Shown here in pieces: positions 1 through 7,926 of a DNA stretch of 52,595 nt. Within the stretch, counting starts at the first letter, position 1, and each line of letters begins with the position of its first letter. The translations under genes were made by a program, and so were the position numbers. Source of the DNA: Myroides injenensis M09-0166 (GTDB lineage Bacteria; Bacteroidota; Bacteroidia; Flavobacteriales; Flavobacteriaceae); contig NZ_BAEX01000011.1 of assembly GCF_000246945.1 (NCBI RefSeq), positions 1 to 52,595 on the forward strand, given 5' to 3'. The notes under the pieces are model-generated. The model did no database searches and was not told where the DNA came from. It saw nothing but the letters and a program-made list of their open reading frames with translations.

Positions 1-235
1 CTATTAAAAAAAGTATTTCAACACGGCAGTTATAAAAAAATGCTTGTATCCTACCAGAACTAGTTACATAAGAAGTGACTGAACCTAAGGTATTCTTTAT
101 AATTCGTTCAGGAGCTAATTCTTCTTTAATATTGTCTATGGATCTAAAAACCTTTTGGTAATGAAAATCGCGCTTTACTTTTAAGATTTTGAGATCTTCA
201 TTTATTTGTTCAAAAGAGGAATAACTACTTCTCAT
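1..235 (-). CDS. DUF6327-like small protein (partial, runs off left edge)
   Basis: Reading on the minus strand from an ATG at 235 gives 78 codons with no stop before the window edge, so the C-terminus is missing. The protein begins MRSSYSSFEQINEDLKILKV and is charged in its first 40 residues; the visible part becomes less polar towards the edge. It is the third gene of a tight minus-strand set, starting 9 bases after the holin-like gene, which itself follows a YtxH gene. In flavobacteria this trio often ends in a DUF6327 protein, and the short SFEQIN..LKILK start fits that family. The family name rests on context and the look of the N-terminus, so it is tentative. No function is known to me. 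Confidence 0.6.
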   Translation of the reverse strand, partial: MRSSYSSFEQINEDLKILKVKRDFHYQKVFRSIDNIKEELAPERIIKNTLGSVTSYVTSSGRIQAFFYNCRVEILFLI

Positions 236-244
236 TTTATTTAA

Positions 245-595
245 TTAATCATTAAAAATTATTTCTGATAGCTTTTTAATTAAAGGCTTTTCTACTAGAG
301 ATTTTCTAAACAAATAAGCTAAGAACGTTATTAGTAAATAAAATGCTCCTACAATTAGAAAACCTGCTGGCCTATTGGTTAAACACTCTCCTATTGCAAA
401 TGCTGCATACAAGGATAAAAATAATAGTGCCATCATCAAGAAAAGGCTCATAAAGATAAGTGTCATAAAGATACTTCCAGCTTTAGCGCTTACTTTGAAG
501 CCCCAAAGACGGTAATAATCCAGACTTGAATTTATAAAATCCTCTGAATTCTCCTTTATTTCACCTAAATCATTTTTGATTTCCTCGAATGCCAT
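245..595 (-). CDS. Phage holin family (holin III-like) membrane protein
   Basis: A 116-residue protein with a charged N-terminal amphipathic stretch (about residues 5-30) followed by two hydrophobic segments, about 40-66 and 78-95, and a basic C-terminal tail. This is the architecture of the Actinobacteriophage holin III superfamily (Phage_holin_3_6), which in Bacteroidota is normally a chromosomal membrane protein and not part of a phage. No phage genes surround it. It lies 17 bases after a YtxH gene and 9 bases before a DUF6327-like gene, so the three are probably one transcript. A role in envelope or stress physiology is inferred from this neighbourhood only. Confidence 0.75.
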   Translation of the reverse strand: MAFEEIKNDLGEIKENSEDFINSSLDYYRLWGFKVSAKAGSIFMTLIFMSLFLMMALLFLSLYAAFAIGECLTNRPAGFLIVGAFYLLITFLAYLFRKSLVEKPLIKKLSEIIFND

Positions 596-612
596 TATAC
601 AATATTAATGGA

Positions 613-954
613 TTATTTTTTTACGTTTTCAGCTACTTGATTAGCTTGTTTTTTTAGTTCAGCTAATTTTTTCTCTAATGTAGAGATTACTTCATCTCTT
701 TTTTTCCCTGTTGCAGAAACGAATTCATCAAAATCTTCTTCGAAATCTTGTTTTTTCTTATTAACTACACCACGTACTTGTTTTTTTAGTTCATCAATTT
801 TATCTTCTAACTCATCCTTAGATTGATCAAAAGTTTTTTTGATTTTCTTTCTTGTTTTTTCTCCTTTTTCAGGTGCAAATAAAACACCTAAACCTGCTCC
901 TACTACAGCTCCTGCTAATACAGCAACTAATGTACTTCCTATTCTGTCTGACAT
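613..954 (-). CDS. YtxH domain-containing protein
   Basis: A 113-residue protein. Residues about 7-27 form a glycine- and alanine-rich hydrophobic segment (VAVLAGAVVGAGLGVLFAPE) followed at once by KGEKTRKKIKK, the pattern that defines YtxH. The remaining 75 residues are very rich in Lys, Glu and Asp and should form a long helical coiled coil. YtxH proteins are small membrane-anchored proteins linked to general stress in Bacillus; no biochemical role is established. It heads the minus-strand set YtxH, holin-like, DUF6327-like. The upstream sequence has a near-match to the Bacteroidota -7 box (TAACTTTA), so promoter assignment is weak. Confidence 0.8.
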   Translation of the reverse strand: MSDRIGSTLVAVLAGAVVGAGLGVLFAPEKGEKTRKKIKKTFDQSKDELEDKIDELKKQVRGVVNKKKQDFEEDFDEFVSATGKKRDEVISTLEKKLAELKKQANQVAENVKK

Positions 955-993
955 AACAATTGTTTTTTAAATTAGTCTTATAAAGTTATAGAA

Positions 994-1037
994 AAAAGGG
1001 CGTTTTAACTATACTTTAACAGTTAAAACGCCCTTTT
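994..1037 (-). terminator. Rho-independent terminator after glnS
   Basis: A perfect 17-bp stem (994-1010 paired with 1021-1037) encloses a 10-base loop and is flanked by A and T runs on both sides. It lies 30 bases beyond the glnS stop codon and upstream of the YtxH gene, so it separates those two minus-strand transcripts. Confidence 0.85.
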
Positions 1038-1066
1038 GTATAATTTATTGATAGAATAATATTAAT

Positions 1067-2749
1067 CTATTTCTGCTCTAATTTAGCCCATGTATCTCTA
1101 AGGCCTACTGTTTTATTAAAGATTAATTTATCTGCCGTACTATCTTTATCTACACAGAAATATCCTAAACGTTGGAACTGGAATTTATCTCCAATTTTTG
1201 ACTCTTTTAAGCTTGGTTCTAGATAACCTTTTACCACCTCTAATGATTGTGGATTAATATGCTCTAAAAAGTCCACTTCTTTATTACCATCAGGATTTTC
1301 ACTTGTAAATAGGCGATCGTAAATACGTACTTCAGCTTCAATAGCATGAGGAATAGAAACCCAATGAATAGTTCCTTTTACTTTTCTTTTACTTGCTTCT
1401 GTACCACTACCACTTTTACTTTCTGGATCGTAAGTAACGTGAATTTCTGTGATATTTCCGTTTTCGTCTTTAACTACACTTTCTCCCTTAATGATATAAG
1501 CATTTTTTAGACGTACTTCTTTTCCTAGAGTTAATCTAAAGAATTTGCTATTAGCTTCTTCTTTGAAATCTTCTCTCTCAATATAAAGTTCTTTAGAAAA
1601 AGGTACTTTTCTAAATGTCATTACTTCTTCTTCAGGGTTATTCTCTGCTTCTAACCACTCTTCTTGTCCTTCAGGATAATTTGTAATTACTAATTTGACA
1701 GGGTCTAAGACAGCCATTACACGAGGTGTTATCTTATTAAGATCTTCCCTTACACAAAACTCTAATAAAGAGACGTCAATTAAGTTATCTCTTTTAGCAA
1801 TACCAATAGTATCAGCATAGTTTTTTATTGATGCAGGTGTATATCCTCTTCTGCGTAACCCTGAAATAGTCGGCATACGTGGGTCATCCCATCCAGTAAC
1901 ATATCCTTCATTTACTAGTTTAGCTAATTTTCTCTTACTTACGATAGTATGAGATAAATTACGACGCGCAAATTCACGTTGCATTGGACGAATCTTACCT
2001 TCTTCGCATACTTGATCCAAGAACCAATCATAAAGCTCTCTATGAGGTAAAAATTCAAGTGTACAGAATGAATGTGATATACTTTCTAAGTAATCACTTT
2101 CACCATGTGCCCAATCATACATAGGGTATATACACCATTTATCTTTTGTTCTATGGTGAGATTTTTTGATGATTCTATACATGATAGGATCACGCATTAG
2201 CATATTTTTATGTGCCATATCTATTTTAGCACGTAGAATATGTGTTCCTTCTTCAAATTCACCATTTTTCATTCTTTCGAATAAGTCCAGGTTTTCTTCT
2301 ACAGATCGATCTCTATACGGGCTATTAACTCCTACTGTTGTAGGGGTACCTTTTTGCTGCGCCATTTCTTCCGAAGTTTGACTATCTACATAGGCTTTAC
2401 CTTCTTTAATCAGTTGTACTGCCCAATCGTATAATTGTTGGAAATAATCTGAAGCGTAAACTTCATTTGCCCATTTATAACCTAGCCATTCTACATCATG
2501 CTTGATTGCGTCAACAAATTCCTGTTCTTCTTTTGAAGGGTTAGTATCATCAAAACGCAAATTAACTGGTGCATTGTATTTCTGTCCTAGTCCAAAATTT
2601 AAACAAATTGAACTCGCGTGACCTAAATGTAAATACCCATTTGGTTCTGGTGGAAAACGGAAATGAAGCTTTTCAGGAGACATTCCTTCTTTAAGACTGT
2701 CTTCAATGATTTGCTCAATAAAGTTTAATGATTTTTCTTTTGTTGACAT
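1067..2749 (-). CDS. glnS: Glutaminyl-tRNA synthetase
   Basis: GlnRS charges tRNA-Gln with glutamine in the cytosol. The 560-residue length matches the bacterial enzyme. The class I signatures are clear: PPEPNGYLHLGHA with the HIGH-type motif HLGH at residues 41-44, and the KMSKS-type loop VSKRK at 270-274. The catalytic Rossmann domain fills roughly 27-340 and the C-terminal beta-barrel anticodon-binding domains roughly 345-555. WDDPRMPTI after the KMSKS loop is typical of GlnRS/GluRS. The start at 2749 directly precedes MSTKEKSLNFIEQ, as in relatives. A -7 box lies just upstream (2771-2778) and a strong hairpin ends the transcript, so it looks monocistronic. A direct glutaminylation route makes a GatCAB route for Gln unnecessary. 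Confidence 0.98.
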   Translation of the reverse strand: MSTKEKSLNFIEQIIEDSLKEGMSPEKLHFRFPPEPNGYLHLGHASSICLNFGLGQKYNAPVNLRFDDTNPSKEEQEFVDAIKHDVEWLGYKWANEVYASDYFQQLYDWAVQLIKEGKAYVDSQTSEEMAQQKGTPTTVGVNSPYRDRSVEENLDLFERMKNGEFEEGTHILRAKIDMAHKNMLMRDPIMYRIIKKSHHRTKDKWCIYPMYDWAHGESDYLESISHSFCTLEFLPHRELYDWFLDQVCEEGKIRPMQREFARRNLSHTIVSKRKLAKLVNEGYVTGWDDPRMPTISGLRRRGYTPASIKNYADTIGIAKRDNLIDVSLLEFCVREDLNKITPRVMAVLDPVKLVITNYPEGQEEWLEAENNPEEEVMTFRKVPFSKELYIEREDFKEEANSKFFRLTLGKEVRLKNAYIIKGESVVKDENGNITEIHVTYDPESKSGSGTEASKRKVKGTIHWVSIPHAIEAEVRIYDRLFTSENPDGNKEVDFLEHINPQSLEVVKGYLEPSLKESKIGDKFQFQRLGYFCVDKDSTADKLIFNKTVGLRDTWAKLEQK

Positions 2750-2770
2750 GGATACAATTAATTATAATCA

Positions 2771-2778
2771 CAAAGGTA
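2771..2778 (-). promoter_or_regulatory. -7 promoter element of glnS
   Basis: On the minus strand this reads TACCTTTG, an exact match to the Bacteroidota TAnnTTTG -7 box, 22 bases upstream of the glnS start. I found no convincing -33 TTG at the usual distance. Confidence 0.55.
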
Positions 2779-2875
2779 TCAAAAAACAAGCAAATTATTT
2801 ATCTAATTCATTTTATTCCCCCCTACAGTCATAATTTATTGTAATTTTAGCCTATTAAAATTAACGTGGAATTAA

Positions 2876-3232
2876 ATGGGAATTATTAGATTAAATAATA
2901 TTAGAGTTTTTTCTTTTCATGGATGTATGGAAGAAGAAGCAAAAATTGGTTCGGATTATCGTGTAGATGTACAAGCAAAAGCTTCTTTTCGAAATGCTGC
3001 TGCTTCAGATGAATTAGTTGATGCTGTTGATTATGTACATTTAAATAGGATAGTTAGAGAAGAAATGGCAATTCGCTCAAAATTATTGGAGCATGTATGT
3101 CAACGTATTATTGATCGTGTACTTTTAGAAATAGAAATGGTAGACGAAATTAAAGTGGCTGTATCAAAAATTAATCCTCCAGTAGGTGGTGATGTGGAAT
3201 CTGTTACTGTTGAAATGCAAGGACTTAGATAA
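2876..3232 (+). CDS. folB: Dihydroneopterin aldolase
   Basis: FolB cleaves 7,8-dihydroneopterin to 6-hydroxymethyl-dihydropterin and glycolaldehyde in folate synthesis. The 118-residue length is normal. The family start motif IRLNNIRVFSFHGCMEEE (residues 4-21) includes the conserved His-Gly, and the C-terminal strand VAVSKINPPVGGDV carries the conserved Lys before the NPP. These proteins form an octameric T-fold (tunnelling fold). The gene lies divergent from glnS and is followed by tRNA-Cys, which has its own promoter. No other folate genes are in the window. Confidence 0.95.
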   Translation: MGIIRLNNIRVFSFHGCMEEEAKIGSDYRVDVQAKASFRNAAASDELVDAVDYVHLNRIVREEMAIRSKLLEHVCQRIIDRVLLEIEMVDEIKVAVSKINPPVGGDVESVTVEMQGLR

Positions 3233-3270
3233 TAAGCAAAAAAAAACAATGATTTTTAATTGTAAAGTCT

Positions 3271-3300
3271 TTTGAACTTTGAAAATTATTGCTAAGTTTG
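3271..3300 (+). promoter_or_regulatory. Promoter of tRNA-Cys
   Basis: TTTG at 3271-3274, an 18-base spacer, then TAAGTTTG at 3293-3300 match the Bacteroidota -33/-7 promoter (TTTG, about 19, TAnnTTTG). It ends 19 bases before the tRNA, so transcription should start about 13 bases before the mature 5' end. Confidence 0.75.
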
Positions 3301-3319
3301 CATTCCAATTCGGAACAAT

Positions 3320-3390
3320 GGCTTCGTGTCCGAGTGGCTAGGAAGCGGTCTGCAAAACCGTCTACAGCGGTTCGAATCCGCTCGAAGCCT
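3320..3390 (+). tRNA. tRNA-Cys (anticodon GCA)
   Basis: The 71-base sequence folds into a full cloverleaf: acceptor GGCTTCG/CGAAGCC, D arm TCC/GGA, anticodon stem GCGGT/ACCGT around loop CTGCAAA with anticodon GCA, and T stem AGCGG/CCGCT around TTCGAAT. The discriminator base is T (U73), the identity base for cysteine. The CCA end is encoded at 3391-3393. It has its own promoter and a terminator that begins within the encoded CCA. Confidence 0.97.
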
Positions 3391-3392
3391 CC

Positions 3393-3427
3393 AAAGTCGA
3401 TAAAGTTTATCTTTATCGACTTTTTTT
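3393..3427 (+). terminator. Rho-independent terminator of tRNA-Cys
   Basis: A perfect 13-bp stem (3393-3405 with 3411-3423) with a 5-base loop runs straight into a T run (3421-3427). The first stem base is the A of the encoded CCA, so the hairpin abuts the mature 3' end. Confidence 0.9.
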
Positions 3428-3909
3428 GTGCTTTTAAAGATAGTTTTATGAACTTCAAATAACCAAAATAACGGGCTTAATATTAAATGCTATCACAACC
3501 AGCTTAACCAATGCAGAATAGTAAGATATTAGTTTTAGTAAAAATTTAATAGAAAGAATATAAGCGCATGATTGACTAAATGTGAACTCAGTTAAAGGAT
3601 TTGTATATAAGTAGCTCTAATAGCCTAAAAACAACTCCATAAGCTATTGTTTTATCTATAAAGACTCCTCTACTTATTAGCCTTAGTTTGGAAATGTATG
3701 TGAAGGTATTGATCACTAAATTTGTGGAAACTATTTTTGTGAGTATTATTTTATTCTATTTATTTAAGAATATGATGTTTAAGAGCTTATGGTAGTTTAT
3801 ACTTTCCCTGGGAATTATGATAGAAGTAATTTATGTACAAAAAAAGTTTACTCTATATTATACACTTTTCTTAATGAGATTCATCAAGAATACAACTCTG
3901 CTAAAAATG
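3428..3909 (+). other. Gene-free stretch
   Basis: About 480 bases between the tRNA-Cys terminator and the terminator of the LysE-family gene. I see no reading frame with coding character, RNA fold, repeat or promoter that I can support. Confidence 0.5.
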
Positions 3910-3947
3910 ACAAAGGCTTAGAGTAACATGTTATTCTAAGCCTTTGT
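3910..3947 (-). terminator. Rho-independent terminator after the LysE-family gene
   Basis: An 18-bp stem with one G-T pair (3910-3927 with 3930-3947) and a very tight loop. On the minus strand it is followed by CATTTTT, and it lies 25 bases past the stop codon of the exporter gene. Confidence 0.8.
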
Positions 3948-3972
3948 GATTATATATTATATAACTAGTGTA

Positions 3973-4656
3973 TTACTTACTATTTTGCATTTTTGGGATA
4001 GGTAAATTTATCTCGTTATTTTCATTTTTAGGTAAAAAGCCCTTCGTCATAATCACCAATCCAAATACGATTAAAACGATACTACTAATTTTCTTAACTC
4101 GCAGAATATTCTGAGCAGTTAGTTTTTTTCGCAATTGTTTAGCGAGTATTATTTTAATTACATCAGTTATGAAATAAGCTGTTATTGTAAACCCAAAAAA
4201 GGTAAACATACGATTGGTATCCATATCCATTCTAGGACCTAGTGTAATAATAATTGCTAACCAAAATCCTAAAACACCAACGTTAATAAAGTTTAATAAA
4301 AACCCTTTAGCTAATAGATTTAAGTAATCTCTACGCAAATTGGGTGGTGAAATCTGTAAGGTATCTACTTGTACTTTTTTTAGTCGAACAAGAGAAACGA
4401 TACCGTAAGTAAGCATAATTATACCTCCAAATATAAATAATGCAGGATCATCTTTGATAGCATTAATAAGACGAAAACTACTAAAAAAAGCAATTGCAAA
4501 AAATAAGGCATCTGCTAAAATTACTCCAATATCGAAAGTAATAGCTGCTTTAAATCCTTTTGTAATACTTGTTTCAATAAGAATAAAAAAAACAGGACCT
4601 ATCATAAAGCTTAGGAAAAAACCTAAAGAAATCCCTGTAATAAAATCGTCTAGCAT
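3973..4656 (-). CDS. LysE family amino-acid exporter
   Basis: A 227-residue inner-membrane protein with about six hydrophobic segments. The N-terminal block GISLGFFLSFMIGPVFF followed by ADALFF is the hallmark of the LysE/RhtB superfamily, whose members export amino acids by cation antiport. The central loop (about residues 91-115) is polar and basic, as in the family. The C-terminal tail is short and polar. It is a single gene: its own terminator follows and another hairpin lies between its start and the next gene upstream. The substrate cannot be told from the sequence. Confidence 0.88.
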   Translation of the reverse strand: MLDDFITGISLGFFLSFMIGPVFFILIETSITKGFKAAITFDIGVILADALFFAIAFFSSFRLINAIKDDPALFIFGGIIMLTYGIVSLVRLKKVQVDTLQISPPNLRRDYLNLLAKGFLLNFINVGVLGFWLAIIITLGPRMDMDTNRMFTFFGFTITAYFITDVIKIILAKQLRKKLTAQNILRVKKISSIVLIVFGLVIMTKGFLPKNENNEINLPIPKMQNSK

Positions 4657-4669
4657 TGTATTGAATTAA

Positions 4670-4697
4670 AAATGCCAATTTGAAAAAATTGGCATTT
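4670..4697 (-). terminator. Rho-independent terminator after the GIN-domain gene
   Basis: A perfect 12-bp stem (4670-4681 with 4686-4697) with a GAAA-type loop, flanked by T-rich sequence on the minus strand. It lies between the stop of the GIN-domain gene (4747) and the start of the LysE-family gene (4656), so it ends the rnr transcript. Confidence 0.8.
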
Positions 4698-4746
4698 AGA
4701 TATTTTGTGCAAGTTACAGATTTTTATTGCAATAGCATAAGAAATG

Positions 4747-5421
4747 CTAATTTACTTTCTTTATAGTACCGCCAGCCACTGTTTTTTCAATGACTTCTTC
4801 TGGATTTCCATAAATAGTAATATTACCTCCAGCTCTTGTTTTTGCTTCTACTAATTTAGTAGCATTTACACTTGCATTTCCTCCTGCATTAACTGTTACA
4901 GAAGTTTGATTAGTAACTAGTTCACTGTTTTTTACCTCAGCTCCAGAATTAGAAACAATATCTTGAACATTTGCCTTTCCAGTCACGCGAACTATTGATC
5001 CTGCGCCAGCTTTAATGTTTAATCTATCTACATCAACTATAATTTTTAGTGTTGATCCAGTTTTTGCATTGATATCTAATTTTGTAGCATTGATACTCTC
5101 TTTGCTAGAAACAGTCGCTCCCTCTCCTACATTAATTTCATCTAATTTGTTGTAATATAAGGTAGCTTTTACATCCTCTCCTTGGAAACTATTTGCAAAG
5201 TTCATCTTAATTTTTAATTGACCATTCTTATTGATAACGTTAACTTTATCAGATCCTTCTCCTTTTAATTCAATTTTATGTGAATCTGTAGAAGGGATTA
5301 AAGTTACTTGTATTTGATCATAAACGCTTAATTTATTAAATGTCCCAACATCTTTACTTCCTTGTGCAAAGGCAAAAGAAGTAGCTAAGAAAGTTATTAT
5401 TAAAGCTAATTTATTCTTCAT
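4747..5421 (-). CDS. Secreted head GIN domain (DUF2807) protein
   Basis: A 224-residue protein that starts with a clear signal peptide (basic MKNK, hydrophobic LALIITFLATSFAFA, cleavage near Ala-Gln at 19-20). The mature part is a run of short beta-strand repeats rich in Gly, Ala, Thr, Asn and Val, which fits the right-handed beta-helix 'head GIN domain' family (DUF2807), common in Bacteroidota. These are periplasmic or surface-exposed proteins without an assigned activity. Its ATG directly follows the rnr stop codon (TAA then ATG, no gap), so it is probably translationally coupled to rnr; a terminator follows. The link between RNase R and a secreted beta-helix protein is positional only. Confidence 0.85.
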   Translation of the reverse strand: MKNKLALIITFLATSFAFAQGSKDVGTFNKLSVYDQIQVTLIPSTDSHKIELKGEGSDKVNVINKNGQLKIKMNFANSFQGEDVKATLYYNKLDEINVGEGATVSSKESINATKLDINAKTGSTLKIIVDVDRLNIKAGAGSIVRVTGKANVQDIVSNSGAEVKNSELVTNQTSVTVNAGGNASVNATKLVEAKTRAGGNITIYGNPEEVIEKTVAGGTIKKVN

Positions 5422-7341
5422 TTAACTCAATTTTTTTATATAATTATAGTCTAATTGTTTTTTAACTAAATCGGCATTTTTCACCGTTACAATTACTTCA
5501 TCTCCCAATTGAAGAAGATTTTTCGTTGCTTGTCCTACTAATGCGTATTGCTTTTCGTCAAATACATAATAATCTTCTTTTATGTCTCTGATACGCACCA
5601 TTCCTTCACATTTGTTCTCTAAGATTTCTACATAGATACCCCATTCAGTCACTCCTGAAATTACACCGACAAACTCTTTTCCTTTTTGGTCTTGCATATA
5701 TTTTACTTGCATGTACTTGATACTATCGCGTTCCGCATTTACAGCAAGGTTTTCCATTGATGAACAGTGTGCCGCTTTTTTCTCATAAACAGATGCATCT
5801 ACAGATTCTCCTTTGTCTAAGTAATGTTGTAATAGTCTATGTGCCATTACGTCTGGATAACGACGAATTGGAGAAGTAAAGTGAGAATAGTAGTCAAATG
5901 CTAAACCATAGTGACCGATATTGTTTGTAGAATAACTAGCTTTACTCATACATCTGATCGTTAATGTATCTACTAGGTTTTGCTCTTTCTTACCATTTAC
6001 ATCTTTTAATAATTTATTTAAAGATTTTGAGATACCTCCCTTAGTCTTTAAATTTATCTTATGTCCAAAACGTGCAATTACAGCTTGTAATCCAAGTAAC
6101 TTTTCTTCATCTGGTTCATCGTGTACACGGTACACAAATGTTTTCTTTTGTTTTCCTATGAATTCAGATACTTTTCTATTTGCAAGAAGCATGAATTCTT
6201 CAATTAGATGATTTGCTTCTTTCGCTTCTTTAAAGAATACTCCAGTAGGAATATCGTTTTCATCTAAGTTAAACTTCACTTCTATTTTATCAAATGAAAT
6301 TGCTCCATCTCCCATGCGTTTAGCACGTAGTATTTTTGCTAGATCATTTAATTTTAAAACTGCTTCAGTAACTTCTGGCGAAATTTCTTGCACTTCTCCA
6401 GTTAGAGAGATTTCTTTAGGAATAGTGCTCTCTTTGGTTTCGATAATGTGTTGCGCTTCTTCATAAGCCATACGCTGATCAGAGTGCGTTACTGTTCTAC
6501 CGAACCATTTATTTACAATTTCAGCTTTGTCATTTAATTCAAATAATGCTGAAAACGTGAATTTGTCTTCGTTTGGACGAAGAGAACAAGCAAAATTAGA
6601 CAATACTTCAGGTAGCATAGGAATCGTTCTATCTACTAAGTAAATAGATGTTGCACGATTATATGCCTCCTCATCTAATTTTGTTCCTTCTTGAACATAG
6701 TGAGATACGTCTGCAATGTGAATACCTATTTCGTAATTTCCATTTTCTAATTTTCTGAATGATAAAGCATCATCAAAATCTTTAGCATCTTTAGGGTCAA
6801 TAGTAAAAGTAAGAACATCTCTCATATCTTTTCTTTTACTTACCTCTTCATCATTAATAGAAGTATCTAATTTATTTGCAAAGTCTTCTACTTCTTTTGG
6901 AAAATCATAAGGAAGACCATATTCAGCCAATATCGCGTGAATTTCTGTATTGTGTTCACCTTGTTTACCTAAAACTTTTACAACTTTTCCAAAAGGGCTA
7001 TCTGCTTTGTCTAGCCAGTCTTCTATTTCTACTACCACTACATCTCCATCACGTGCCTCTCCTACTTTATCCTTTGGAATAAAGATATCTGTGTACATTT
7101 TAGGATCTGCAGTTGCAACGAACGCAAAGTTCTTTTGAATTTCAATAACACCCACAAACTGTGTTTTGTATCTTTCGATAATCTCCACAACTTCAGCTTC
7201 TGGTTTTTTACCTTTACGTTTATTATAGATATAAACTTTTACAGTATCTCCATCTAGTGCTTTATGCAAGTTATTTGTAGGAATAAATACATCTTCTTCT
7301 AGATCTGGGCTTACGAAATAAGCTGTTTTTCTAGTAGTCAT
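5422..7341 (-). CDS. rnr: Ribonuclease R (body; normal start displaced by a frameshift)
   Basis: RNase R is a processive 3'-to-5' exoribonuclease that degrades structured RNA. From the first in-frame ATG (7341) 639 residues are read: OB/cold-shock domains about 1-130, the RNB catalytic domain from about 170 with the metal-binding motif DPKDAKDFDDA at 182-192, and a C-terminal S1 domain about 555-635. Flavobacterial RNase R is about 725 residues. The missing part is present upstream to 7598 but split by one missing base (see next entry). From 7341 alone the protein would lack its N-terminal helix-turn-helix and start inside the first OB region. Catalytic residues are intact. It is coupled to the downstream GIN-domain gene. 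Confidence 0.93.
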   Translation of the reverse strand: MTTRKTAYFVSPDLEEDVFIPTNNLHKALDGDTVKVYIYNKRKGKKPEAEVVEIIERYKTQFVGVIEIQKNFAFVATADPKMYTDIFIPKDKVGEARDGDVVVVEIEDWLDKADSPFGKVVKVLGKQGEHNTEIHAILAEYGLPYDFPKEVEDFANKLDTSINDEEVSKRKDMRDVLTFTIDPKDAKDFDDALSFRKLENGNYEIGIHIADVSHYVQEGTKLDEEAYNRATSIYLVDRTIPMLPEVLSNFACSLRPNEDKFTFSALFELNDKAEIVNKWFGRTVTHSDQRMAYEEAQHIIETKESTIPKEISLTGEVQEISPEVTEAVLKLNDLAKILRAKRMGDGAISFDKIEVKFNLDENDIPTGVFFKEAKEANHLIEEFMLLANRKVSEFIGKQKKTFVYRVHDEPDEEKLLGLQAVIARFGHKINLKTKGGISKSLNKLLKDVNGKKEQNLVDTLTIRCMSKASYSTNNIGHYGLAFDYYSHFTSPIRRYPDVMAHRLLQHYLDKGESVDASVYEKKAAHCSSMENLAVNAERDSIKYMQVKYMQDQKGKEFVGVISGVTEWGIYVEILENKCEGMVRIRDIKEDYYVFDEKQYALVGQATKNLLQLGDEVIVTVKNADLVKKQLDYNYIKKLS

Positions 7342-7598
7342 ATCAATTGTTCCTTCAACATAATTTGAAGCAGGAACAAAGCGGAACTTACCAGGTTCAA
7401 CTTCTTCTATTTTATCATTTGATTTTAAAAAATTCAGTTCTTTTATAATCTCATTTCTCCCTTGAGTATCATTTACTTCTAGGGCTGCTGCAATCTGTTT
7501 ATAGTTTAATGACTTGTTAGCGTTTTTTGAAAGGATTTTCAGAATTTTCCCTGAAAAATCATAAATTTTCTTTTTTTATGTTTAATTTTTTTTGCCAT
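7342..7598 (-). other. rnr: Frameshifted N-terminal part of rnr (winged-helix domain)
   Basis: From an ATG at 7598 the reading runs M-A-K-K-I-K-H-K-K and then goes out of frame into an early TGA. The correct frame is open from just after the A tract through DFSGKILKILSKNANKSLNY and continues without interruption into the main RNase R frame at 7341. One extra A in the A7 tract (plus-strand T run 7571-7577) would join the two frames into a protein of about 725 residues, the usual length. The change is either a real mutation, a read error in a homopolymer, or a site bypassed by slippage; sequence alone cannot separate these. Confidence 0.85.
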
Positions 7599-7926
7599 TA
7601 TAAGTAATGCTTTTGACTTTATTATATAATTAGGTGTTATGCAATTTATGTTTAAATGTACGAATAAATGAGTATTTTATCCTAAGTATTTTAAAATTTA
7701 ATCTTCTAATAACTTATTTGTCGCCTTTTTAAAACTTTATTTATATTGAATTGTTGTGTTAAAAGTATGAAATTTTAATAAAATTATTTATTCATATTTT
7801 TTAATATCACAAAGTGTTTTTTATAATAACTTACCATTACTAGCTTATTATACTACAAAGTATCACTAAAATCACCTTGGTATTATATTTTTTGTATTTT
7901 AGACAAACCAACCAAAAAAACAACTT
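7599..7926 (+). other. Divergent intergenic region between rnr and the acyl-CoA synthetase gene
   Basis: About 330 very AT-rich bases between divergent genes; both promoters must lie here. I could not pick an exact TAnnTTTG box for either side; TATTTTAG near 7895-7902 is the best near-match for the plus-strand gene. No reading frame or RNA fold is supported. Confidence 0.4.

Noticed and set aside
245-595. Holin-like gene as a sign of a prophage
   Set aside because: No lysin, capsid, integrase or attachment site nearby; the YtxH/holin/DUF6327 set is a normal chromosomal one in flavobacteria.
3225-3458. 77-codon minus-strand frame across the tRNA-Cys gene
   Set aside because: It is the antisense of the tRNA and its terminator, so it is not a protein gene.
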